Source: Oscillibacter sp. (GTDB lineage Bacteria; Bacillota; Clostridia; Oscillospirales; Oscillospiraceae). From it: a stretch of 42,750 nt of DNA. The stretch's first letter is position 1. The number at the start of each line of letters is the position of its first letter. The notes below the pieces were generated by a model. It was not told the origin of the DNA. It searched no databases and was given only the letters and a program-made list of their open reading frames with translations. Location of the stretch: the NCBI GenBank assembly GCA_017526785.1, contig JAFXQV010000033.1:1-42750 (forward strand), read 5' to 3'. Of this stretch, positions 7,852-14,986 are shown one piece after another. The position numbers and the translations under genes are program-made.

Positions 7852-7880
7852 GCGCTCGGGCGGATGATTACGCGTTGCCT

Positions 7881-8894
7881 TTATTTGCCATACTGCGCAA
7901 TGAGATTGGCCTTTTTGAGTTCCTTTTCGTTCTTGTAATACTGCCGGGCTTTCGCGCCTAATTCGGGGTCAAGCTCGTCGAGTTGGGCGGCGATACTCTC
8001 TACTTGTGCGTCACAGTCCGCCTCCATGTCGCTGATGGTGTCCATACGGGCGTATACAATGCGGATTTTCGCGGTTCTGGTCTGCTGTTCGGGTTCCAGC
8101 GCCAGAAATTCCGTGATACATTCCTGTATGACATTGTCCAACTTGGTATTAAAGGAACTTTGCAAAACGTATAACTGCGCAAAGAGATTTTGTACCTTCG
8201 CCTCTTTTTCGGCTTTCGCCTTCGCTTCCGCTTCCGCTTCCTCCTTGGCCTTTTGGGCGGCCTCGGCGTCCGCTTTCGCCTTGGCTTCGGCGTCTGCCTT
8301 GGCTTTTGCCTCAGCGTCCGCTTTCGCCTTAGCTTCGGCCTCCGCCTTGGCTTTCGCTTCCGCTTCCGCCCTTGCCTTTTCAGCGGCTTCTTGCTCGGCT
8401 TTGGCCTGTGCTTCCGCTTCGGATTCGCCCCTCTCGCCGGATAATTGCGCCGTGGGTTCCGGTTCGGTCACTTGCGGCACGGGTTCCGGCTCCGGTTCGG
8501 ACACCTGCGGCGCGGGTTCCGGCTCCGCTATCGCTTCCGGCTCCGTCGTGGGTTCCGCTTCCGGCTCCGGTTCGGATACGGCGTCGGCGTCCGGCGTCAC
8601 GGTTCCGCCGCCCAAAAGCTGCGCCGCCGCTTCCTCCAGTGTCATGGTACCGTCCGCAATCGCCGCCTGCATTTCCGGCGTCAAGTCGAGTGTGGGTATC
8701 TGGTATTCCCCTTGGAGTTCCTGTGTAATCTGCTCGTTCTCCGCGCTTTTCGCCGTGACCTGCTCCTCGTCCATGGTGACGCTCTTCGCCACGGAGGCCG
8801 CGGTCTTAATCCGCCTCCACTGCGTGATGCCAACGGCAAGAAGCAGAACCGCGACCGCCGCGACCGCTCCGATGATAATTTGCTTTTTCCGCAT
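7881..8894 (-). CDS. Membrane-anchored protein with Pro-Glu repeats and an Ala/Lys/Glu coiled coil
   Basis: The family is not recognised. The 337-residue protein starts MRKKQ and has one membrane helix (about 6-22) that could be an uncleaved anchor. An acidic segment follows (40-100), then Pro-Glu repeats such as SEPEPE (about 105-150), then a long Ala/Lys/Glu helix (about 155-225) with repeats of AKADAEAK. A C-terminal charged domain of about 110 residues completes it. The layout resembles TolA-like or wall-spanning spacer proteins: anchor, extended linker, helical stalk, head. The ribosome-binding site GAGGG lies 7 bases before the ATG. The repeats make similarity searches unreliable; only the C-terminal domain would be informative. 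Confidence 0.7.
   Translation of the reverse strand: MRKKQIIIGAVAAVAVLLLAVGITQWRRIKTAASVAKSVTMDEEQVTAKSAENEQITQELQGEYQIPTLDLTPEMQAAIADGTMTLEEAAAQLLGGGTVTPDADAVSEPEPEAEPTTEPEAIAEPEPAPQVSEPEPEPVPQVTEPEPTAQLSGERGESEAEAQAKAEQEAAEKARAEAEAKAKAEAEAKAKADAEAKAKADAEAKAKADAEAAQKAKEEAEAEAKAKAEKEAKVQNLFAQLYVLQSSFNTKLDNVIQECITEFLALEPEQQTRTAKIRIVYARMDTISDMEADCDAQVESIAAQLDELDPELGAKARQYYKNEKELKKANLIAQYGK
8200..8385. repeat. Repetitive Ala/Lys/Asp/Glu-coding stretch
   Basis: Imperfect repeats of about 24 bases (GCCTTGGCTTCGGC-like on the plus strand) encode the helical stalk of the 7881-8894 protein. They are coding repeats, prone to slippage, and not a mobile element. Confidence 0.7.
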
Positions 8895-9118
8895 AACTGC
8901 CCTCTTTTCCTGTGTGTGTCAAGAAGTTGTTGGAACGCCCCGCGCTACAGGGGACTGTCATTGAGACGCTTTCGCCGTCCGTAAAGTTCCCCACGGGACG
9001 CGGCCAGACAGAAATTTTGACATATGACGTTTTGCCGTGGCGTACGGCCACGGACATTGCATAGTATACCACTTTCCCGCGCAAAAGAAAAGAGGTTTTC
9101 CGCGAATTTTCCCCCCGA
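8895..9118. other. Intergenic region downstream of pckA
   Basis: This is a non-coding gap between two minus-strand genes. It contains a 7-bp hairpin (9035-9041 with 9047-9053) and a TATACT on the minus strand at 9063-9068 with no convincing -35 box. A promoter for the 7881-8894 gene probably lies here but cannot be fixed. Confidence 0.4.
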
Positions 9119-9153
9119 TAACGGAAACGCCGCCCGGATTGCTCCGGACGGCG
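9119..9153 (-). terminator. Terminator of pckA
   Basis: On the minus strand, an 11-bp stem (9143-9153 with 9128-9138, one G-U) and a four-base loop, followed by TTTCCGTT. It begins 14 bases after the pckA stop. The T tract is interrupted. Confidence 0.7.
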
Positions 9154-9166
9154 CTGTGTTTCAGTC

Positions 9167-10753
9167 TCAGTCGACACGCGGACCGGCGGCGGCCACGTCG
9201 GCGCTCATGTGGGTATACTTTGCGAAGTTCTCGCGGAAGCTCTTGGCCAGCATTTCGCAACGGTGATGATATTCGTCCTTGTTCTCCCACGTATTGATGG
9301 GGTCGAGAATCTCGGACGGCACGCCCTCAATCGCCTTGGGAACCTGTACGCCGAAGGTCTTATCCGTGAAGAACTCGCCCTTTTCGATGTCGCCGTTCAG
9401 GGCGGCCGTGACCATGGCGCGGGTGTACTTCAGGCTCATGCGCTTCTGCTTGCCGTTCTCGTCGTGGACGCCGTTCCAGCCCGTGTTGACAAGGTAGACG
9501 TTCGCGCCGGAGTGTTCGACTTTCTCCGCCAGCATTTTGGCGTATACGGACGGGTCAAGCGGCAGGAACGGAGCGCCGAAGCAGGTCGAGAACGTCGGCA
9601 CGGGTTCCTCAATGCCGATTTCGGTTCCGGCGACCTTGGACGTGAAGCCGGAGACAAAGTAGTACATGGCCTGCTCGCGGTTGAGCTTGGAAATCGGCGG
9701 CATGACGCCATAGGCGTCGGCGGTCAGAAACACGACGGTCTTGGGTACGCTCGTACTCATGCCGGACAGTTCCGCGTTGGGGATATAGTCCACCGGATAG
9801 CCCACGCGGGAGTTGACGGCCAGACTGTCATCGAAGAAGTCAAATTCCCGGGTATCGGGGTCCATGACCACGTTTTCGACCAGCGCGCCGAACTTGATTG
9901 CGTGATAAATTTCCGGCTCGCCCTCTTCCGTGAGGTTAATGCACTTGGCGTAACAGCCGCCTTCAAAGTTGAATACGGAATCGTCCGCCCAGCCGTGTTC
10001 GTCGTCGCCGATGAGTGCGCGGTTCGGGTCGGCGGACAGCGTGGTTTTGCCCGTGCCGGACAGGCCGAAGAATACCGCCGCGTCGCCCGCTTTGCCGATA
10101 TTCGCGGAGCAGTGCATCGGGAACACGCCCATTTTCGGGAGAACGTAGTTCATGACCGAGAAGACGGACTTCTTGATTTCGCCCGCGTACTGGCTGCCGC
10201 AAATCAGCACCATGTGTTCCTCGTAGTTCACGAGAATGACCGCTTCCGTGCGGGTGCCGTCGATTTCGGGAACGCACTTGAAATTCGGCACGGCGATAAT
10301 CGTGTAATCGGGGGCGAAGTCCTTGAGGTCGTCGGCGGTGGGGCGGCGGAGAAGCTGGTGAATGAACATGTTCTGGGACGCCAGCTCGTTAATAATGCGG
10401 AAATTCTGCTTGTACTTGGGGTCAGCCCCGGCGAAGCCGTCGAAGATGAAGATTTCACGACCCTGCAAGTAGGCCTTGACTTTCGCAAAGATGGCGTCGT
10501 ACTTCTCTTTTTCAATCGGTACGTTTACATCACCCCACGCGATTTCGTCATGGACGGCGGGCGTGTCCACGATGAACTTGTCCTTGGCACTGCGCCCGGT
10601 GTACTTGCCGGTCTTGACGACCAGCGCGCCAGTACGGGACAGCGTACCCTCGCCGCGACGGAGCGCGTGTTCCGTCAACTGAGCCGGGTTCAGGTTCCGG
10701 TAGACAGCCGATGGATTGATAATGCCGAGTTTTTCGAGACCGTAGGTTTCCAT
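9167..10753 (-). CDS. pckA: Phosphoenolpyruvate carboxykinase (ATP)
   Basis: PckA interconverts oxaloacetate and phosphoenolpyruvate with ATP/ADP. In gut anaerobes it often runs in the carboxylating direction to fix CO2 and yield ATP. The 528-residue protein matches the bacterial family in length. The kinase P-loop GLSGTGKTTLS has its lysine at residue 236. The metal/oxaloacetate-binding segments are present, including GRSAKDKFIV near 54-63 and DDEHGWADDSVFNFEGG. A GGAGG lies 9 bases before the ATG. It has its own promoter (10821-10849) and terminator. Confidence 0.97.
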   Translation of the reverse strand: METYGLEKLGIINPSAVYRNLNPAQLTEHALRRGEGTLSRTGALVVKTGKYTGRSAKDKFIVDTPAVHDEIAWGDVNVPIEKEKYDAIFAKVKAYLQGREIFIFDGFAGADPKYKQNFRIINELASQNMFIHQLLRRPTADDLKDFAPDYTIIAVPNFKCVPEIDGTRTEAVILVNYEEHMVLICGSQYAGEIKKSVFSVMNYVLPKMGVFPMHCSANIGKAGDAAVFFGLSGTGKTTLSADPNRALIGDDEHGWADDSVFNFEGGCYAKCINLTEEGEPEIYHAIKFGALVENVVMDPDTREFDFFDDSLAVNSRVGYPVDYIPNAELSGMSTSVPKTVVFLTADAYGVMPPISKLNREQAMYYFVSGFTSKVAGTEIGIEEPVPTFSTCFGAPFLPLDPSVYAKMLAEKVEHSGANVYLVNTGWNGVHDENGKQKRMSLKYTRAMVTAALNGDIEKGEFFTDKTFGVQVPKAIEGVPSEILDPINTWENKDEYHHRCEMLAKSFRENFAKYTHMSADVAAAGPRVD

Positions 10754-10820
10754 AGGTGAAAGCCTCCATTATATGGAAATTTTGTGGGGGGGAAAGTCCG
10801 TGCCGGACAGTCCGGGGGGT

Positions 10821-10849
10821 ATTATACTCGCTTTCGGAGGGAATAGCAA
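10821..10849 (-). promoter_or_regulatory. pckA promoter
   Basis: On the minus strand, TTGCTA (10844-10849), a 17-base spacer and a perfect TATAAT (10821-10826), about 68 bases before the pckA start codon. Confidence 0.75.
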
Positions 10850-10909
10850 GGTTTTTTGTGAAATTCTGAAAAAGTTGACCGATAGCCGCTTTCGGGCATA
10901 CGGCGAATG

Positions 10910-11521
10910 TCAGCGCTTTTTCCCCAAGATTTCCCGGCGGATGTACGCGAAAGCGGCGTCCTCGCCCTCGTCGCGGAGTTTCAGTAGCATGGATTCAATT
11001 AAATCGGACGTGGCCGGGTGCATGAGCAGCCGTTTCGCCTTGCCGCGCTGGAAAAATTCGTACGGGTCGGCGTCGGTGTACTTGTCGCCACGGTAGACCT
11101 TGCTCGCCGCCACGCGGTCGCAGAACATCTCCGCCACGTACTTTTTCGGCATTTCCACGCCGCAAATACCCTGCCCGTCGAGGCCGTAATCCGTCCAATA
11201 CTCAAAATGGTGCTTGTTGCGCCCCTTGTGGTGGAGCCAAGAGGCACTGTAACCGTACTCCCGGCGCTGGGCGTCGTTGGGGCTTCGGTCGCCCTGATAG
11301 TACCGCGCCCCCGCCAGAAATTCGACCGGGGCGTACTTCGACAGGTCATGTGTCAGCCCCTGCCAGTAGAGGCCGAGACGGAAACAGGCCGCCCGGACAA
11401 GTTTCCGGTGCCGGTGTACGGTTTTCCAGTGCGCGAAAAGGTGTAGCAAGGCCGACACTTCCTCTCTGATGTCCGCATACACGGGCGCGGAACGGGGAAC
11501 CCTGTTGCGGGGTGGTGGCAT
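10910..11521 (-). CDS. DUF5662 family protein
   Basis: The protein has up to 203 residues. The core GLYWQGLTHDLSKY, followed by RYYQGDRSPND and HHKGRNKHHFEYWTDY, matches DUF5662, a small family of unknown function common in gut Firmicutes. The conserved His and Asp residues (THDLSKY, HHKGRNKHHFEYW) suggest a metal site like that of HD-type phosphohydrolases; this is inference. The start is uncertain: the ATG at 11521 gives a Pro/Arg-rich lead of about 20 residues and lacks a good ribosome-binding site. A TTG further in, just before LHLFAHWKT with GAGAGG upstream, may be the real start. That choice would also remove the overlap with the plus-strand ORF at 11520. Confidence 0.75.
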   Translation of the reverse strand: MPPPRNRVPRSAPVYADIREEVSALLHLFAHWKTVHRHRKLVRAACFRLGLYWQGLTHDLSKYAPVEFLAGARYYQGDRSPNDAQRREYGYSASWLHHKGRNKHHFEYWTDYGLDGQGICGVEMPKKYVAEMFCDRVAASKVYRGDKYTDADPYEFFQRGKAKRLLMHPATSDLIESMLLKLRDEGEDAAFAYIRREILGKKR

Positions 11522-11960
11522 GGAAAGCGGAATTTACGGGTGTCCGGCACGCTGGGCGGCATGGCTTCCGCCGGGGGCGCGGCGCGTGCGGACACGCCAC
11601 GGCGTCCGGAAACGGGCGTGGGACGCGCTGGCGCTCACGCCCGACGGGTGCCGGAAATTGCGATATACAGAACTGTCCTGCGGACTGCTCCTGATACCGG
11701 GGAATTGTCCAGCGGGACAGTTGCCGCGCCTCCGGACAGGCCGCGCCGCGTCCTACGGGCTTTCGCCGCGTGACAGCCTCACGTTTTCCAGCCTGCAGGA
11801 ACCCGTTTTGTGTGTACAACGGGCATTGCCCGCGCCGGGCGGCGGCGTGATTGAGCCGCAGGAAATCCCGTTACCGGAACTGCCCGCGCCCGTCGAGGAC
11901 TTCCTGCCGCTTCTGGGACTGTGGCTTGTGTGCGGTCAGCGCTTTTCGGGTTCGGGGTAG
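11520..11960 (+). CDS. Hypothetical protein, doubtful
   Basis: A 146-residue open frame (start MESGIYGCP) fills an otherwise empty 410-base gap. It is not recognised. The frame has mixed, natural-looking codon choice and a Pro/Leu-rich C-terminal half (IPLPELPAPVEDFLPLLGLW). Its start overlaps the longest form of the DUF5662 gene head-to-head and its end overlaps the cyclophilin gene by 25 bases tail-to-tail. The ribosome-binding site is poor (GGTGG). It could be a small lineage-specific gene or a chance frame in GC-rich DNA. Confidence 0.35.
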   Translation: MESGIYGCPARWAAWLPPGARRVRTRHGVRKRAWDALALTPDGCRKLRYTELSCGLLLIPGNCPAGQLPRLRTGRAASYGLSPRDSLTFSSLQEPVLCVQRALPAPGGGVIEPQEIPLPELPAPVEDFLPLLGLWLVCGQRFSGSG

Positions 11961-12469
11961 TCGACGCCGAACGTGTCCACGCGGATACTCTGAATCGTCT
12001 GCGGCTTTTTGGGCTTGTCGTTCATCATGTCGCGGGGGACGCGGGAAATATTCACGGCGGCGTCCGTACCCTGAATGACCTTGCCGAAAGCGGCGTACTG
12101 CCCATCGAGGTGCTCGGCGGAGCCGACCATAATAAAGAACTGGCTCCCGGCCGAATCCGGGTTCATTGTCCGCGCCATGGACAGCACGCCCATTGTATGG
12201 CGGATGTCGTTCCCGGCGAAGCGGTTGCCGGAGAACTCGCCCTTGATTTCGTAGCCGGGGCCTCCGGTTCCGGTGCCGTTCGGACACCCGCCCTGAATCA
12301 TGAACCCCGGAATACAGCGGTGGAAAATCAGCCCGTCATAAAAGCCGCTGTTCGCCAGCGAAATGAAGTTGTTCACCGTGTTGGGGGCTTTGTCGGGGTA
12401 GAGTTCCGCCCGCATAACCTGCCCGTCCTCCATGGTAATTGTCGCAATGGGGTTTCTCGTGTCAGCCAT
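11936..12469 (-). CDS. Cyclophilin-type peptidyl-prolyl cis-trans isomerase
   Basis: The protein has 177 residues and no signal peptide, so it is cytoplasmic; it speeds proline isomerisation during folding. Cyclophilin signatures are FHRCIPGFMIQGG (with the catalytic Arg), SMARTMNPDSAGSQFFI and HLDGQYAAFGKV. The ATG at 12469 has GGAG 7 bases upstream, and is preferred over a longer form. It lies 23 bases after the smpB stop on the same strand, so the two are probably co-transcribed. Confidence 0.95.
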   Translation of the reverse strand: MADTRNPIATITMEDGQVMRAELYPDKAPNTVNNFISLANSGFYDGLIFHRCIPGFMIQGGCPNGTGTGGPGYEIKGEFSGNRFAGNDIRHTMGVLSMARTMNPDSAGSQFFIMVGSAEHLDGQYAAFGKVIQGTDAAVNISRVPRDMMNDKPKKPQTIQSIRVDTFGVDYPEPEKR

Positions 12470-12492
12470 TTTCTTACTCCTTTCCCGCCGTG

Positions 12493-12960
12493 TCAGCGGT
12501 TCCACTCTTTTCTGTGGCGGTCCATTTCGCGCTCGGCGTCGCGCTTGGCGACGGTGGCGCGTTTGTCGTAGTTCTTCTTGCCACGGCAGAGGCCAATTTC
12601 CACCTTAACGCGGGCGTCCTTGAAGTATACGCTCAGCGGAATCAGCGTGTAGCCGTCCTCGCGGACTAAGGCGTGCAGTTTGCGGATTTCGCGCTTGTGC
12701 ATGAGTAAACGTCTGTCCCGCACCGGGTCCTTATTGAAAATATTGCCCTTCTCATAGGGGGAGATGTGCATGCCGTGAACGAACAGTTCCCCGTCACGTA
12801 CGGAGCAGTACGCGTCTTTGAGATTGAGCGTCCCGGCGCGGATGGACTTGACCTCTGTGCCGGCCAGAGAAATGCCCGCCTCGTAACGCTCCTCCACAAA
12901 GTAGTCGTGATAGGCTTTCCGATTCCGGGCAACCTGCTTGATACTCTTCTTTTCCGTAAC
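12493..12960 (-). CDS. smpB: SsrA-binding protein SmpB, no canonical start codon
   Basis: SmpB binds tmRNA and brings it to stalled ribosomes for trans-translation. The protein of about 155 residues has NRKAYHDYFVEE, AGISLAGTEVKSIRAG, NLKDAYC, YEKGN and the basic C-terminal tail (KRDAEREMDRHRKEWNR) that mimics a codon-anticodon stem. An excellent AGGAGG (12966-12971) is followed at the right distance only by GTT (12958-12960) and ACG (12955-12957). A TTG at 12991-12993 overlaps the -10 box of the apparent promoter and lies before the ribosome-binding site, so it is unlikely. The true start is probably a rare codon, or the sequence has a base error. Its RNA partner ssrA is at 38874-39238. Confidence 0.93.
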   Translation of the reverse strand, partial: VTEKKSIKQVARNRKAYHDYFVEERYEAGISLAGTEVKSIRAGTLNLKDAYCSVRDGELFVHGMHISPYEKGNIFNKDPVRDRRLLMHKREIRKLHALVREDGYTLIPLSVYFKDARVKVEIGLCRGKKNYDKRATVAKRDAEREMDRHRKEWNR

Positions 12961-12981
12961 GTTCCCCCTCCTTTCCGGAAA

Positions 12982-13010
12982 AGTATACCACAAATCCGGC
13001 GTGATTGCAA
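12982..13010 (-). promoter_or_regulatory. smpB promoter
   Basis: On the minus strand, TTGCAA (13005-13010), a 17-base spacer and TATACT (12982-12987). Transcription would begin near 12975, just before the AGGAGG of smpB, so the leader is very short. Confidence 0.65.
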
Positions 13011-13126
13011 TCCATACGCGTCAAGGAATCGTCGGAAATCCGCCGCTGATTTCCAAAAAACGCCGCTCACGCGCCGGAGTAGAGAAAAAACTATCGGGCG
13101 TGTCACAATTTTTAACAATTAGACAA

Positions 13127-13155
13127 TTGACTTTCCTTTTCGTATTCGCTACAAT
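13127..13155 (+). promoter_or_regulatory. Upstream promoter of the binding protein-GGDEF operon
   Basis: TTGACT (13127-13132), a 17-base spacer and TACAAT (13150-13155), 163 bases before the start codon. The surrounding DNA is AT-rich, unlike the genes. Confidence 0.7.
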
Positions 13156-13215
13156 AATAAAATCATTGTTTCCGGAAAACATGATGTTTGTAACAAAAAT
13201 TTAACTGTACTGTTA

Positions 13216-13244
13216 TTGAAATCCGGACGCTCGTGTGATACGAT
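13216..13244 (+). promoter_or_regulatory. Second promoter of the binding protein-GGDEF operon
   Basis: TTGAAA (13216-13221), a 17-base spacer and TACGAT (13239-13244), 74 bases before the start codon. With the site at 13127-13155 it suggests two transcription starts. Confidence 0.55.
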
Positions 13245-13317
13245 AAAAAGTGACGATTTTTCATAAAAATAACGAAAATTCGCTCTTTTCCTATTTTTTT
13301 CAGGGGGAGGGGTACGC

Positions 13318-14964
13318 ATGAATCAAAAGAAAGCGCAAAGTCTGACTATATTTTCCATTCTGCTGTTGCTTCTGACATCCTGCGCCGCGACGCCGGCGCG
13401 GGAAAGCGCGAAATATGTGCCGGAACGTGCCGATTATATCAACACGGACGGCTTTTTGAAACTTGCCACCGACAATCCGGATATCGTTGACCCGCAATGT
13501 ACTTCCGAACACTATACCATCGCCTTGAACGTGTTTGACCGCCTTGTGGAAGTCCAAGCGGACGCCGAACAGGGAAGCAGTGAAATTGTGCCGTCTCTGG
13601 CCGAATCGTGGGAAATCTCGCCGGACGGCCTGACCTACACGTTCCACCTGCGGGAGGGCGTGACGTTCAGCGACGGTTCCCCGCTGACGGCCTCGGACGT
13701 GGGCTTCACGTTCCATCGGCTCCTGACACATCCCAAGGCCTGCAATCAAGACATCGCGACGGCGATTCTGGGCGCAGAGGAACTCATGCGCGGGGAGGCG
13801 GAATCTCTGGCGGGCTTTCAGGCCTACGGCGACTACGATTTTTCCTTTACGCTCGCGCAGCCTTACGCGGCCTTTCTGGCGTGCCTGTCCACGCCGGGCG
13901 CGTCCATTTTGGACGAGGAAAGCACGTCGGCGGCCGGGGACGCGTTCGGACAAGACCCAAAACAGACCATTGGAACGGGTGCCTTCGTCTTTCAGGAGTG
14001 GAAGCCCGGACTTCGGATGTTGCTTTCCGCCAACGCCGACTGCTGGGCTGGCGCGCCGCGCTGCGCCGGGCTGGACATTCAACTGGTGTCCGACTCCGAG
14101 ACGCAAAGGCTTCTGTTCGAGCGCGGGGAGCTGGACATTTTAGACCTTGACAACATGGGCAGTGAAGCGGAGTTCTTCGTACACGGCGACATCTATCGGG
14201 ACAAGCTCCGCAAGGGTACCCGCGTCGGGATTGCCTACATCGCGCTCAACGCGAGTGTGGAACCGCTGGGAGATGTGCGCGTCCGCCGCGCCCTGCAACT
14301 GGCCTTGAACCGCCAGCTTCTCTTGGACGCGGTCTACAGCGGGCGCGGGGCGCTCGAAAACGGTATCTTCCCCCGCGGCCTGATTGGCTTCAATCCGAAC
14401 CTGCCGGAAATCCCGTATGACCCGGCGGAGGCCGTCCGCCTGCTGGCGGAGGCCGGATACCCCGACGGATTCAGCCTCTCTATCAGCTATCCCAACGACG
14501 CCACGGTGTCCCTGCGGGAACTCACAACGCTGATTGCGTCCATGTGGCGGGAAATCGGCGTGCGCCCCGTCCTGCTCGAAGTCCCCGCGGACGAGTACCT
14601 CGCGCAACGAAAAAGCGGTCAAATGGCTTGCTATTCCAGTACGTGGTCGGCCGACTTCAACGACCCGGATAATTTTATCTACACGTTTTTCGGCACCGAG
14701 GCCAACACGCTCTCCCGCAGTCTCTGCTACGCCGACGGCGGCGTGATACGGCGCGTACAGGCCGCCCGCGCCATGGTGGACGCCGAGACCAGAATCAAAG
14801 AGTATCAGGACTTGGAGCGGAAAATCGTACAGGAGGACGCCGCATGGATTCCCCTGTTTTCCAAAGAACACATTTTTGTTGTCAGCGACCGCGTGGACGG
14901 CTTCCGGGTCTCTTGGAACGGCTGGTCGAGCAACAGTTACCGCGATGTCGCGGTCAACTCGTGA
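13318..14964 (+). CDS. Extracellular solute-binding lipoprotein, family 5 (peptide/nickel type)
   Basis: The 548-residue protein has a lipoprotein signal: positive start, hydrophobic stretch, lipobox LTSC with Cys22. It is therefore anchored on the outer face of the membrane. The family 5 fold of oligopeptide, dipeptide and nickel binding proteins is clear from LAESWEISPDGLTYTFHLR, FSDGSPLTASDVGFTFHRL and VRRALQLALNRQ. No ABC permease or ATPase gene is adjacent. Instead it is followed 22 bases later by a sensor diguanylate cyclase, so it may present a ligand to that sensor and not to a transporter; this is inference. GGGGAGGGG lies before the ATG. Confidence 0.92.
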   Translation: MNQKKAQSLTIFSILLLLLTSCAATPARESAKYVPERADYINTDGFLKLATDNPDIVDPQCTSEHYTIALNVFDRLVEVQADAEQGSSEIVPSLAESWEISPDGLTYTFHLREGVTFSDGSPLTASDVGFTFHRLLTHPKACNQDIATAILGAEELMRGEAESLAGFQAYGDYDFSFTLAQPYAAFLACLSTPGASILDEESTSAAGDAFGQDPKQTIGTGAFVFQEWKPGLRMLLSANADCWAGAPRCAGLDIQLVSDSETQRLLFERGELDILDLDNMGSEAEFFVHGDIYRDKLRKGTRVGIAYIALNASVEPLGDVRVRRALQLALNRQLLLDAVYSGRGALENGIFPRGLIGFNPNLPEIPYDPAEAVRLLAEAGYPDGFSLSISYPNDATVSLRELTTLIASMWREIGVRPVLLEVPADEYLAQRKSGQMACYSSTWSADFNDPDNFIYTFFGTEANTLSRSLCYADGGVIRRVQAARAMVDAETRIKEYQDLERKIVQEDAAWIPLFSKEHIFVVSDRVDGFRVSWNGWSSNSYRDVAVNS

Positions 14965-14986
14965 CGGATTCAGGAAGGGATGAAAC

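Noticed and set aside
9209-10759. A 516-codon plus-strand frame opposite pckA
   Set aside because: It is the complement of a clear, full-length pckA with a P-loop; long antisense frames are expected in GC-rich coding DNA.
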